Positions 43,817 to 53,343 of a stretch of DNA of 64,000 nt are shown piece after piece. Where the stretch lies: assembly GCA_001606155.1 (NCBI GenBank), contig LODT01000001.1, forward strand, positions 1-64,000. The letters are read 5' to 3'. The stretch comes from Tieghemostelium lacteum (Eukaryota > Evosea > Eumycetozoa > Dictyosteliales > Raperosteliaceae). The stretch's first letter is position 1. Every line of letters begins with the position of its first letter. Under the pieces are notes generated by a model. It was not told the DNA's origin. It made no database searches and worked only from the letters and a program-made list of their open reading frames with translations. Both the position numbers and the translations under genes were made by a program.

Positions 43817-45319
43817 ATGTATAAATTAAGTACAACAATAGTAATTTTATTACTATTAACACCATTAATCTTTTCACTAGGTAAATATATATAAAAAACA
43901 CCCAATGGCATTTAAAAACTTATTAATTAAAATAATTTAACAATAATAATAGAAAGAAAGATAGCAATACCATCGAATAAAGTTGAATTAGATATTGATT
44001 ATTGTCAATTATTAAATGATGCATTAATGTTTTATAAATATAATAGAGCTGGTAGATTACCTGATAATGATGTACCTTGGAGAGGTAATTCAGCATTAAA
44101 AGATGCAAGTCCTGGATCACAACCAGATTCCAATGGTGATGGTGACCTTTCAAAAGGCTATTTTGATGCTGGCGATCATGTTAAATTTGGATTTCCATTA
44201 TCTGGTGCAATGACAATGCTTGGTTGGGGTTTTTTAGAGTATAAAGAGGCAATAGTAAATTGTTCAGCAGATAGTTTATATCTTGAAGATTTGAGATGGG
44301 GATATGACTGGTTAATGGCCGCACATATTTCACCAAATGAATTTTGTGCTCAAGTTGGTAATGGTGAGATTGATCATGCTTATTGGGGACCACCTGAACT
44401 TATGACAATGGATAGACCAACCTATATGATTAATCAAACTGCTCCCGGTACTGATTTGGCATTGGAAGCTTCTGCAGCACTTTCTATATGTTATATGATT
44501 TTTAAAGATACAGATGAAACCTATGCTGAAAAGTGTCTTGGTCATGCAAAGGATTTACATAATTTTGGTGATACTTATCGTGGTGTTTATAGTGATTCTG
44601 TAACTGATGCTCAAAATTTCTATAAATCATGGTCTGGATATCATGATGAATTAGTATGGGGTAGTATATGGTTATATAAAGCAACTGGTGATAAGATAAT
44701 GTTAACAAAAGCTGTCCAATACTATGAAATGTATAATGTAGGTCAAATGGCACAACAAAATTCACATGATTGGGATTTGAAAGCTCCAGGAGCTACATTG
44801 TTACTATCACAAATTTTCCCAGGAAATGAAACCTATATTAAAGATATTGAAGGATTTCTTAATTGGTGGTTACCAGGTGGAGGTGTACCTTATACTCCAG
44901 GCGGTCTAAGTTGGATTAGACAATGGGCACCATGTAGATATGCAATGACAACTTCATTTTTAATGTCAGTTTATGGTCAATCAGGTGACAAGTATACAAG
45001 TTATACTAAGTCACAGTTATCCTATGTACTAGGTAACAATCCACATAAACAATCATTTGTAGTTGGATATGGTCCTAATCATCCAATTAATCCACATCAT
45101 AGAGCTTCTCATCATTCACTTACCGACAGTATTTACAATCCAGTAAACAATACCTATTTGATTTTAGGTTCAATGGTTGGTGGTCCAGCTCAGGATGATA
45201 CTTATGTAGACGATCGTACTGATTATGTTAAAAATGAAGTTGCACTTGACTATCAAGCTGGTTTTATTGGTACCATCTCCTATTTAGCCTCCATTTCAAC
45301 AAATATTCAAGAACTTTAG
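43817..45319 (+). CDS. Secreted glycoside hydrolase family 9 endoglucanase (cellulase)
   Basis: Exons 43817-43880 and 43953-45319 (72-nt intron, phase 1); 476 residues. The first exon is almost exactly a signal peptide (MYKLSTTIVILLLLTPLIFS). The rest is a complete GH9 (alpha/alpha)6 barrel: NRAGRLPDNDVPWRGNSAL, GGYFDAGDH-like KGYFDAGDHVKFGFP with the catalytic-base Asp pair (about residue 92), SLLLSQI-type helices, FVVGYGPNHPINPHHRASHHS, and DDRTDYVKNEVALDYQAGF with the proton-donor Glu (about residue 448). It cleaves beta-1,4-glucan. There is no cellulose-binding module. Dictyostelids make cellulose in stalk and spore coat and use GH9 enzymes to remodel or digest it; food digestion is another possibility. 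Confidence 0.95.
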
Positions 45320-45373
45320 AAAAACAAAAATAAAGTATAATTTCATTTTGTATTTTATATTCTAATTCTTTTA

Positions 45374-46846
45374 TTATAGTGAGAATTTAGAGGTGATAAC
45401 TGATAATGGTTGATTTGGTTTTTTCTTTGCAAATTTAGTTTTTGCAACTTTAACTTTAGTTTCTTTAGGTGATTCTGATTCTTCTCCATTGGTTGAGGTT
45501 TTTGGTTTTCTTTCTCTTTTTGGTTTTTCAGATTCATGATTCTCGCTATCATTTCTTTTAAAAGGTTTATCAGATGATTTTTCTGATTTAAATGATTTCT
45601 TTTTATCATCATTATCAGAATGCTTTCTAGATTTTAATGATAATGCCTTTGGTCTATTTTGTATTGGTCTATCTTCATTATCAGCAGAACCTCTAAGTGA
45701 AGGTCTTTTTTTCAGTAAGGCTTCTTTTTCTTTTTTTGATTTACCTTTTTTGGGATTTTCTTTGGTTGGGAATATTCTAATTTCTTGTTTCATAAATTGA
45801 AGGTGTTTTTGAGCAATTGCTTTTTTGGCTGATGCAGTATCTTTAAAAGATACATAACCAAAACCATTACTCTTATTAGTCATTGAGTCTCTGACTATTC
45901 TTACTGATTGTACATTTCCAATTGATGTATCAAATAGTGAAAATAATGTTTCATCTTCACATTCATAGGGTACACCACCTACAAAGACAGTGAGTTCATC
46001 TGGTTTCTTTTCAGTGTTACTTGCAATATCGACTCTGAGATGTTTTCCAAAATGTTCTTTACCATTCTCTTTCAATGCCTCTTTGGCTTCTGATAGTTTT
46101 GAGAATACAATATAGGCATTACAAGTATCTCTACCTTCACTATATTCCTTATTGATAAAAGAACTCTTACGATTACCCATCTCCTTTTTCAAAGGTAATG
46201 AACGGAATCTTATTGAATCAATTTTACCATATTTTCCAAAAACCTCTTTCATTGATTTTGGATTGTTATTCTCCAAATTTACATTGGCTACAAATATAGT
46301 TCTAGGATCCTCTTCTTTTCTATCTTTTCTTGCTTGTTCTTTTTGTTTTTGTTTATCTCTTGGATTTAATACTTCATCTGATTTTATAGTTGTAATAGTT
46401 TCATCTATAGCTTGTTGTACCTTTTCAATATCAGGTTCTTGATAGGTATTATCACTAGAAAATGCATTCATTAATTTATTAGATTCATCTTGTTTTATAT
46501 TATTACTATTAGAAAGTGCTTCAAAAATTGATATTCCTTTCTTTTCATTTTTTTGTTGTTCTACTGTTGCTTTTGGTGCTGCTGCTGCTGCTGCTGTTGT
46601 TGTTGTTGTTGGTGGTGGTGTTGATTTTGATGTTGAAGTTTTAATTGATTTATTGGTAGTAGTCTCTTTATTATTTGATTCAACAGTTTTACTGTTATTT
46701 TGTTTAATTGGTTCGGGTTTTAATTTTTTATCAATATTAACTTCTACTTTCGCATTATCTACTTTTTCAATCTTTCTTTTTTTATCTATAACTGGTTTTT
46801 TAGATGTATTTTGTGATTCTTTTTGTGTACTCTTCTTATTGCTCAT
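45374..46846 (-). CDS. RBM34/Nop12-like nucleolar RNA-binding protein
   Basis: 490 residues, ATG at 46846 (MSNKKSTQ), no intron. A Lys/Ser/Thr-rich N-terminus with a short Ala tract leads to two adjacent RRMs. RRM1 (about 195-285) has RTIFVANVN as RNP2 and a long loop (SSFINKEYSEGRDTCNAYIVF) as in the Nop12/RBM34 family. RRM2 (about 290-375) has LTVFVGGVPY and SNGFGYVSF. The tail is basic (KKGKSKKEKEALLKKRPSLR) and Lys/Glu/Ser-rich. Yeast Nop12 is needed for 5.8S rRNA processing in the large subunit; the same nucleolar role is inferred. 54 bp from the convergent cellulase gene. Confidence 0.85.
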   Translation of the reverse strand: MSNKKSTQKESQNTSKKPVIDKKRKIEKVDNAKVEVNIDKKLKPEPIKQNNSKTVESNNKETTTNKSIKTSTSKSTPPPTTTTTAAAAAAPKATVEQQKNEKKGISIFEALSNSNNIKQDESNKLMNAFSSDNTYQEPDIEKVQQAIDETITTIKSDEVLNPRDKQKQKEQARKDRKEEDPRTIFVANVNLENNNPKSMKEVFGKYGKIDSIRFRSLPLKKEMGNRKSSFINKEYSEGRDTCNAYIVFSKLSEAKEALKENGKEHFGKHLRVDIASNTEKKPDELTVFVGGVPYECEDETLFSLFDTSIGNVQSVRIVRDSMTNKSNGFGYVSFKDTASAKKAIAQKHLQFMKQEIRIFPTKENPKKGKSKKEKEALLKKRPSLRGSADNEDRPIQNRPKALSLKSRKHSDNDDKKKSFKSEKSSDKPFKRNDSENHESEKPKRERKPKTSTNGEESESPKETKVKVAKTKFAKKKPNQPLSVITSKFSL

Positions 46847-47065
46847 TTTTACATAAATTAGTTCGACTGATTCGTTTTTGATTTTTTTCAAATTTTAATT
46901 TTTTATTTCTAACAATTCTTAACTTTACTTAAAATAAATTTAGATAACCTATCAATAGATAACCATGAATGTTGATAAATAAATAATCACAAAATATTTA
47001 ATGTAATATTTATTAAAGATTGTTAAGAAATTAATTTTTTACATTTTTTTTCTTTCAAAAAACAA

Positions 47066-48118
47066 ATGACTAGTAAAGATATTGTTATTCATAATGCTTC
47101 TACTATTGTAGTTCTACTAAAATGGAATCTACAAAATCTTTCAAAAGTTCCATTTAATATTAGTAATAAATTAGCACCACCAAAGAATTTTGATTATAGA
47201 ATAATGTTATTACAGAGATCTAATCATTTAAAATCATTTCCATCATTTCATGTATTTCCTGGTGGAAAACTAGATGAATTTGATTCTGATCCTCTATGGA
47301 AAAATCAAAAAGTACTAAAAACTAATTCAATTGAAGATGAAGGATTACCATTTAAAGTAGCAGCATTAAGAGAAATGCTCGAAGAAACTAATGTATTTCT
47401 AGACCATAACAATGAAATTTTTGATAGATTCTCTGTTGATAAAATTCAAAATCTCAGACATAAGATACACAATGACAGAACAGGAAAGGAACTTTATGAG
47501 TTTTTAGAGAAAAATGATATCACATTGAATCTATCTCATTTGAAACAGTGGGCTAGATGGGTAACACCAATATTTAAAGGTGGTCCATTTGTGAGATTTG
47601 ATACTAGATTTTATATTGCACCTTTACAATCTTATCCATTGGATTGTTCAGTAGATGGTACTGAATCTGTTATACTAGATTGGTTGTCTCCTGAAGAGGC
47701 TTTAGAGCAATTTCAATTAGGTAATATATATCTACCACCACCTACTTGGATGACACTTAATCAATTATCTCAATTTAAGACTTTCGATCAAGTCATTGAA
47801 CATAGTAAAGAAAGAGAAAAATTTAATTTCACTTATGATGCAAAAATAGTTCAAGACCCATTAAGTGAAGTAACAGGAATTAAACAACAATATTCTGTCT
47901 TTTATGGTGACCATGAATTAAATCCAAACATTAACAACAATTCTCTTAAAAATAGATTAGTATTTCATAGTACAACTAATGATCTAAGAAATTCAAAGAC
48001 ATGGAGATTCTATTATGAAAATACATTAGGTACTTCTTCATTAGATTCAATATATAACAATACAGGTTGTAGATCCATTCTAAAACCAAATCAAAATATT
48101 CCAAAATCGAATTTATAA
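47066..48118 (+). CDS. NUDT19-like Nudix hydrolase
   Basis: 350 residues, ATG at 47066, no intron. It shows the NUDT19/RP2p arrangement: N-terminal ASTIVVLLKW, RIMLLQRSNHLKSFPSFHVFPGG, then a Nudix box split by a long insert (GGKLDEFDSD ... VAALREMLEETNVFL), followed by LKQWARWVTPIFKGGPFVRFDTRFYIA. The REXXEE core (residues about 101-107, REMLEET) would bind Mg. NUDT19 hydrolyses CoA and acyl-CoA diphosphate bonds in peroxisomes. The last residues are SNL, which could act as a weak PTS1-type signal, but this is uncertain. It diverges from the RBM34-like gene across 219 bp. Confidence 0.85.
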   Translation: MTSKDIVIHNASTIVVLLKWNLQNLSKVPFNISNKLAPPKNFDYRIMLLQRSNHLKSFPSFHVFPGGKLDEFDSDPLWKNQKVLKTNSIEDEGLPFKVAALREMLEETNVFLDHNNEIFDRFSVDKIQNLRHKIHNDRTGKELYEFLEKNDITLNLSHLKQWARWVTPIFKGGPFVRFDTRFYIAPLQSYPLDCSVDGTESVILDWLSPEEALEQFQLGNIYLPPPTWMTLNQLSQFKTFDQVIEHSKEREKFNFTYDAKIVQDPLSEVTGIKQQYSVFYGDHELNPNINNNSLKNRLVFHSTTNDLRNSKTWRFYYENTLGTSSLDSIYNNTGCRSILKPNQNIPKSNL

Positions 48119-48188
48119 TAAATATATATATAATATTTAAATAATTATTGTGTTAATATTAATACTATTGTGAATGAATTTATGCTAT

Positions 48189-49478
48189 TTAAGCAGAAAT
48201 TCTTTTATTTGTACTTTTATTAAATCTAGATAGTGAGAATTCATGAAAAGTGGATAAAGAAGTTTTGTTATGTTTAATCAATTGAGTAATAACTTTACCA
48301 ATAGCAGGTCCAAATTTAAAACCATGACCACTGCAAGGTGATGCTATTATAACATTTTGATGACGTGGATGTTTATCAATAATGAAATGATAATCACTGG
48401 TATTGGTATAGACACAGGTAAGTGAATGTGATTCTTTAGAATGATCAAGACCTGGATTATATTTTTCAACAAATTTCTTAATTTTCTCTACAAACTCTGG
48501 TGGATATACTTTAGTTTTGTTCTCTTTCATTGATGATAAAGCATTTCCACTATGATGATATCCAATCTTTACACCTGGAATTTCAATTTGTGGTAATGAA
48601 TAAAATGCATCAACTTCTCCATAATAGATGGACACTGGATTAGAGTATTGAGAATAGTCAATATTCTTAGTCTCTGGTTTAGGTGACCAATAAAATACCT
48701 TTTCTTGTGAGGCTTCAACTGGAATTTGTAAATTTAATTGTGATCTCAATAAGATTTCATTTATCCAACCACCACATGAAAGAACAACTTTTTTAGATTT
48801 ATATATACACTGGTCTACAGTTTGTATAGTTACCAATTCAGGTGACTCTACTTTTATCTGGTCTACTTTCTTATCATCTAATGCTACAGCTCCAAATCTT
48901 TTAGCAAGCTCCCAAATGGTTTGAACAGCTTTAGTTGCATATACTACACCAGCATCTTGCTGATATACAATTAAATTCTCTTTTTGGAAGTTAAATTGTG
49001 GGAATCTTTCATTAGCCTCTTGATATTCCATTACCTGATATTTGATATTATGTTTTTTATAGGCATTAATAAGATCTATTAATGCTTGACTTTTGTGACT
49101 TCCAAAATCAATACCACCTGTAATTTGAATTAGTTTACTACCAGATTCATTTTCAATGTCGTTCCATAGAGGATATGCAAGTTTAGCCAATTCCAAATAG
49201 ATATCTTCTGGATATGAAAATCTTATAATTCTTCCATCACCATGTGAAGAGCCATTATCATGTCCAATTTTATATTGTTCTAATAGTAATACTTTATAAC
49301 CTTCTTTTGATAATTGATAGGCTGTACTTGTACCTGTTATACCACCACCAATCACACAAATATCATATAGAGTATGATCATTACTTTTTAATACTTTACT
49401 ATCACTACTGTTTTGATGTGATAAATGTGTAGATATAGTTTGAATTCTTCTTACACTATTATTATACTGATTACTCAT
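48189..49478 (-). CDS. Sarcosine oxidase-like FAD enzyme (MSOX/PIPOX family)
   Basis: 429 residues, ATG at 49478, no intron. It has the N-terminal dinucleotide fold YDICVIGGGITGTSTAYQL with LLLEQY, the family motif SSHGDGRIIRFSYPEDIY, and near residue 382 SPCSGHGFKFGPAIG, whose Cys holds FAD covalently in monomeric sarcosine oxidase. Expected reaction: oxidation of sarcosine, pipecolate or another N-methyl or cyclic amino acid to give H2O2. The first ~35 residues are an extra Ser/His/Thr-rich extension. The C-terminus (KRISA) is not a standard peroxisomal signal. Substrate not determined by sequence. Convergent with the Nudix gene, 70 bp apart. Confidence 0.88.
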   Translation of the reverse strand: MSNQYNNSVRRIQTISTHLSHQNSSDSKVLKSNDHTLYDICVIGGGITGTSTAYQLSKEGYKVLLLEQYKIGHDNGSSHGDGRIIRFSYPEDIYLELAKLAYPLWNDIENESGSKLIQITGGIDFGSHKSQALIDLINAYKKHNIKYQVMEYQEANERFPQFNFQKENLIVYQQDAGVVYATKAVQTIWELAKRFGAVALDDKKVDQIKVESPELVTIQTVDQCIYKSKKVVLSCGGWINEILLRSQLNLQIPVEASQEKVFYWSPKPETKNIDYSQYSNPVSIYYGEVDAFYSLPQIEIPGVKIGYHHSGNALSSMKENKTKVYPPEFVEKIKKFVEKYNPGLDHSKESHSLTCVYTNTSDYHFIIDKHPRHQNVIIASPCSGHGFKFGPAIGKVITQLIKHNKTSLSTFHEFSLSRFNKSTNKRISA

Positions 49479-49736
49479 ATTGAATGTCTTGACACCAAAT
49501 TGATTAAAAATTAAAATAAATTTCTCACTTATACACTAAAATATTTTTCAGATTTTTATGTATTTTTTAAAAATATTCAAACAATATTGTTTAAATATCG
49601 TTAACAATGACAAATCTATAGATATATAAAATTTAAATATTATTATTATTATTATTAAACATTAAATATTATTTTAATGAACACCATATATAAAATTTAG
49701 AATAGTAGTATATAATTAAAATTTAGGAATATAAAA

Positions 49737-49999
49737 ATGTCACATCATCCTTTGGATAAAGAATTTAAAAATCAAAAGTAATTACAGCATAATATTACTT
49801 TAGTTGATACTATTAATTTTGTTTAATTAACTGTTGATTTACTTTAAATAGTCGACTAAAACCAATGCCAGAAGCACCAATTGTTACAACAAAACAACAA
49901 CAAAGAGAAATGTATAAATCATTAAAGAACAAGAAACCAAAGTCAAAAATGACTTATCAAGCAAAACCACATGAAGTAAACTATTTTACTTCTGATTAA
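49737..49999 (+). CDS. Small two-exon gene, 62 residues, unknown
   Basis: Exons 49737-49777 and 49852-49999 joined across a 74-nt intron (GTAATT...AAATAG, phase 2). The protein starts MSHHPLDKEFKNQ and continues NRLKPMPEAPIVTTKQQQRE, a Lys-rich centre (SLKNKKPKSKMTY) and ends HEVNYFTSD. Evidence is the clean splice, an ATG after an A-rich leader (ATAAAA), and non-repetitive protein-like composition in both exons. It is basic, soluble and has no signal peptide. It lies between the sarcosine-oxidase-like gene (divergent) and the PPR gene. No family recognised. Confidence 0.6.
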
Positions 50000-50204
50000 T
50001 TCTATATTGGAATTATATTATAACATAAATATAATATTGGAAATACAATATTTCGAAATATAAGAACAAATATTAGAGAGAAATAAATTTGTGTATAAAG
50101 AATGTTAAAATTTATTATTCAATTATTGATTTTAAAGGTAAACCTTTTATTTTCAACAATTACATCCAATCGTTTTTACAAAAATTTTTGCAATATTATT
50201 ACAA

Positions 50205-51677
50205 ATGCAAAGTCATAAATTTATACATTCTTTTAGATCTATACAATATAGGAATATTATAAGAGATAGAAGATATTTTACTACCAGTGAAAAATATATA
50301 CCAGAAGAAAAAGAATATGCAGATGAAAATGATAACTTTGATTGGTTAATAAAAAGAACAAATAAGAAAGTAAATACATTAAATAATATAGAATCAATTA
50401 GTAAACCATCATCAATTGAAAATATAAATAATATAATTCAAGATAAAATCGATATCACAAAGAGATTTACAGAGTATTTTAATGAGATTAAAGAAGAAGA
50501 ACTAAAGCACCAATTTACAAAAGCTAAAGAGGAGATTGAAAATAATAATCCAATTGATGGTGCTAATCTTTCAATTACAACTTTGATAAGAGTTTGTGGA
50601 AAGATATCAAATAAAGAGCAACGTGTAAAAGAGATTATTAAAAAACTTTTAGAGGTTTCAGGTCAAAAATTTAGTAATATTGGTGGTAGTATTATAGATT
50701 CAATACAATTTCAATTTAAACATTTGTGGGATTTGGCTAAAGATTATCAGTTACGTGGTAAAGAAGAAATGGTAAATGAAATCTATCAGTTTATGAAAGA
50801 TAATCCTGATAGAGTGTTACTGGAACATGCCAATACACATTATGATTATATAGGTAGAATTGGATTAGTTCTAATTGAATCCTATGCAAATCAAGGAGAA
50901 TTAGATAATGCATTGAAGATTTCAAAAGAATTAAAGGAATATAATATAAATAGTCAATCTATTGATAGATTATTGATAAAAGGATATGCAAATTCTAATA
51001 GATCTGATCAAGCAGTTTCATTACTACTAAAACAGAGTAATGTAAAATCATTAAAAACTGATAGTGATTTAATGAATTCAATTATATATAGTTTCTCAAG
51101 ACAAGGTAATTTTTTAGAGATGGATAAATTCTTTACTGAAAATGAAATGGATATGAAAATGGATCACTATACAGTAGAATATCTCATTCAGGGTTACTTG
51201 AAATCTAATCAATATGAAAAAGCTATAAGTTTACTAAATAGAATTGATAAACAAGATATGGTAGCAACATCAACTCTTACCTATAACTATCTATTCAAAT
51301 ATCTAGCCTCTATAAATAATCTAGAGGAAATGATGAAATTATTTGAAAACTCATTGCTCAGAAAAAACAAATTAATGGTAGAATCAATACCTACTGAAAA
51401 TGATTATTCATTAATTACAGAGGCACATGATAAACCAACTAGATCTTATAAACCAAATATAAATACTATAAATTGGTTGATAAATGCTTCTTGTCAGGCT
51501 AATGATATTGAAAGAGCCTATTCCATTTACAGCAGGCAACTTGAAAGATTTAATTTAACACCAAGTATTGAAACCTATTCAGAATTGGAAGCCATTTCTT
51601 TTAAATTAAAAAGAGAAGATCTCTATAAACAATATTGTAGTAATCATTTTCATTTAATAAAAAAATCTGACCATTAA
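50205..51677 (+). CDS. Mitochondrial pentatricopeptide repeat (PPR) protein
   Basis: 490 residues, ATG at 50205. The first 30 residues are rich in Arg, Ser and aromatic residues without acidic ones (MQSHKFIHSFRSIQYRNIIR), a good mitochondrial presequence, ending near RRYFTTSE. From about residue 220, helical 35-residue PPR units follow: GLVLIESYANQGELDNALKI, LIKGYANSNRSDQAVSLL, IIYSFSRQGNFLEMDKFF, LIQGYLKSNQYEKAISLL, LFKYLASINNLEEMMKLF, LINASCQANDIERAYSIY. PPR proteins bind single-stranded organelle RNA for processing, stability or translation. No editing or nuclease domain is present. RNA target unknown. Confidence 0.85.
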   Translation: MQSHKFIHSFRSIQYRNIIRDRRYFTTSEKYIPEEKEYADENDNFDWLIKRTNKKVNTLNNIESISKPSSIENINNIIQDKIDITKRFTEYFNEIKEEELKHQFTKAKEEIENNNPIDGANLSITTLIRVCGKISNKEQRVKEIIKKLLEVSGQKFSNIGGSIIDSIQFQFKHLWDLAKDYQLRGKEEMVNEIYQFMKDNPDRVLLEHANTHYDYIGRIGLVLIESYANQGELDNALKISKELKEYNINSQSIDRLLIKGYANSNRSDQAVSLLLKQSNVKSLKTDSDLMNSIIYSFSRQGNFLEMDKFFTENEMDMKMDHYTVEYLIQGYLKSNQYEKAISLLNRIDKQDMVATSTLTYNYLFKYLASINNLEEMMKLFENSLLRKNKLMVESIPTENDYSLITEAHDKPTRSYKPNINTINWLINASCQANDIERAYSIYSRQLERFNLTPSIETYSELEAISFKLKREDLYKQYCSNHFHLIKKSDH

Positions 51678-51749
51678 TTTAATTGAAATTAAATTTTAAA
51701 TAATATATATATATTATTATAATAATTGTTATTTTTGTTATTGTTATAA

Positions 51750-52967
51750 TTAAATATCAACTTCTTTTTTAGGAGATTCTTTTGTTACATTAGATTCACC
51801 ATTTACTTTTTCACCTTCTTTGGTTTCTTTAGGTTTTTCTTCTTTAGTTTCTTTTGGTTTTTCTTCTGTTGTTGTTGTTGGTTGAGTTGATTTCAAGTGA
51901 TGAATTTCAGTTTTTAAATTATGTTCAAATTGTTTAATTTCATCAGGTTTATTCATCTTGAGGAGGAATGTTACAGGTTTGTTATCCTCAAATGAAATAA
52001 ATCTTAATGATTTTTCAGAAGGTGTTTCAACAATCATTTGTGAGAATATAAACACATTCAACATCGATTTTTTAGAACCCTCTGATATCATAACTATATA
52101 TAAATTAAAGGTGTTAGAATATTGAAATATAACCTAAAGGTTCAATCCAATAAAAAATACATACTTAATCTAACTTTTCCATTTTGATTACCTCTATTTA
52201 ATTTTATTTGACCAATACCTCTCTCTTTGTAACTTTGTTCACCAGTAGCACTTACACTGAGAACAAATAATTTTGCTCTAGCAGAGCATATTGTTTTTTC
52301 ATCTTCTTCACCTGTTACCAAAGCTACAGGTTGACTAACTTGAATTACTGGTGCAAATTGTTTTGAATAATCAACTTCATTACCTTCTTTATTCTCATCA
52401 TTATTATTATTATTATTTTCATCATCATTTTTGTTATTACCATTATTACTACTTTCATCTGGTTTGCTAAATGATGAAAATGTAGATGTACTATTTAAAT
52501 TAAATGAGAATGAACTTGTAGTACTAGTTGAAAATGGATTTATACCACTATTACTAGAAGCAAAAGCCCCAAATGAACTAGTTCCAGTTGAAAATGGATT
52601 ATTTAACGGATTTCCAAACATTCCAAAAATTGATTTTGGAGCTTCTGCTTCTTTTGGTTTATCTGTTGTTGTTTCTGTAGTTGTTGTAGCTGTTTTTTCA
52701 GAGTCTTTTACTAGAGATTCCTCTTTTTTATCTTCTGTAGTGGTAGGTTTATTTTCAGAACCTTCATTTTTATCCTCGTGATTACTACCATTAGTAGTTG
52801 AAACTTCACCAACTGATTCACTTACATCTACTTTAAATTTTCTAAGGTAATATAATACAGTTATTACTTTTCCTATGATTTTCGATTAAATGTTTTTAAA
52901 TAACCTACTTTTTAGAGTGTGACTCATCATTTTCAGTTTGATCCAATTCTCTCTTTAAATCTGTCAT
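51750..52967 (-). CDS. RanBP1-domain FG protein (RanBP3/Nup50-like)
   Basis: Exons 52909-52967, 52165-52841 and 51750-52093; introns 67 and 71 nt; 359 residues. The N-terminus (MTDLKRELDQ) and a Thr/Glu-rich region precede a run of FG and related motifs (SIFGMFGNPLNNPF, SSFGAFAS, NPFS) as in nucleoporins. The last 150 residues form a Ran-binding domain: ARAKLFVLSVSATGEQSYKERGIGQIKLNR, then across the splice VRL-IMISEGSKKSMLNVFIFSQM. A Lys/Glu tail follows. The mix of FG patches with one RanBD matches RanBP3 and Nup50, cofactors in nuclear export and import. Which of the two it is cannot be settled by eye. Confidence 0.85.
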
Positions 52968-53087
52968 CTTCGTCGAGGATGGGGTTTTGGCTTTTTTGAA
53001 AATGAAAAATTATAAATAAAATTTGGCACTTTACAAATTTTATGTGGCTATTTAGATAATTCGATATCAAATAAATAATATTTTATT

Positions 53088-53296
53088 TTAAAGAGATTTT
53101 AAAATTTGATCACATGGTAAGCAAACTTTTTCAATTTCTAAAGATTGGTGTCTCCAACATCTTGGACATTTATGTTTATCAGATCTCTTTGCACTTAGAG
53201 TAACTGTACCAATATACTGTGAATTTAAAAACATATTTTGATTAGATAATGTGAATAAATCAGATTCTTTTTGGATAGGTTCATTTCCTTCATTGT

Positions 53297-53343
<47 letters not shown>

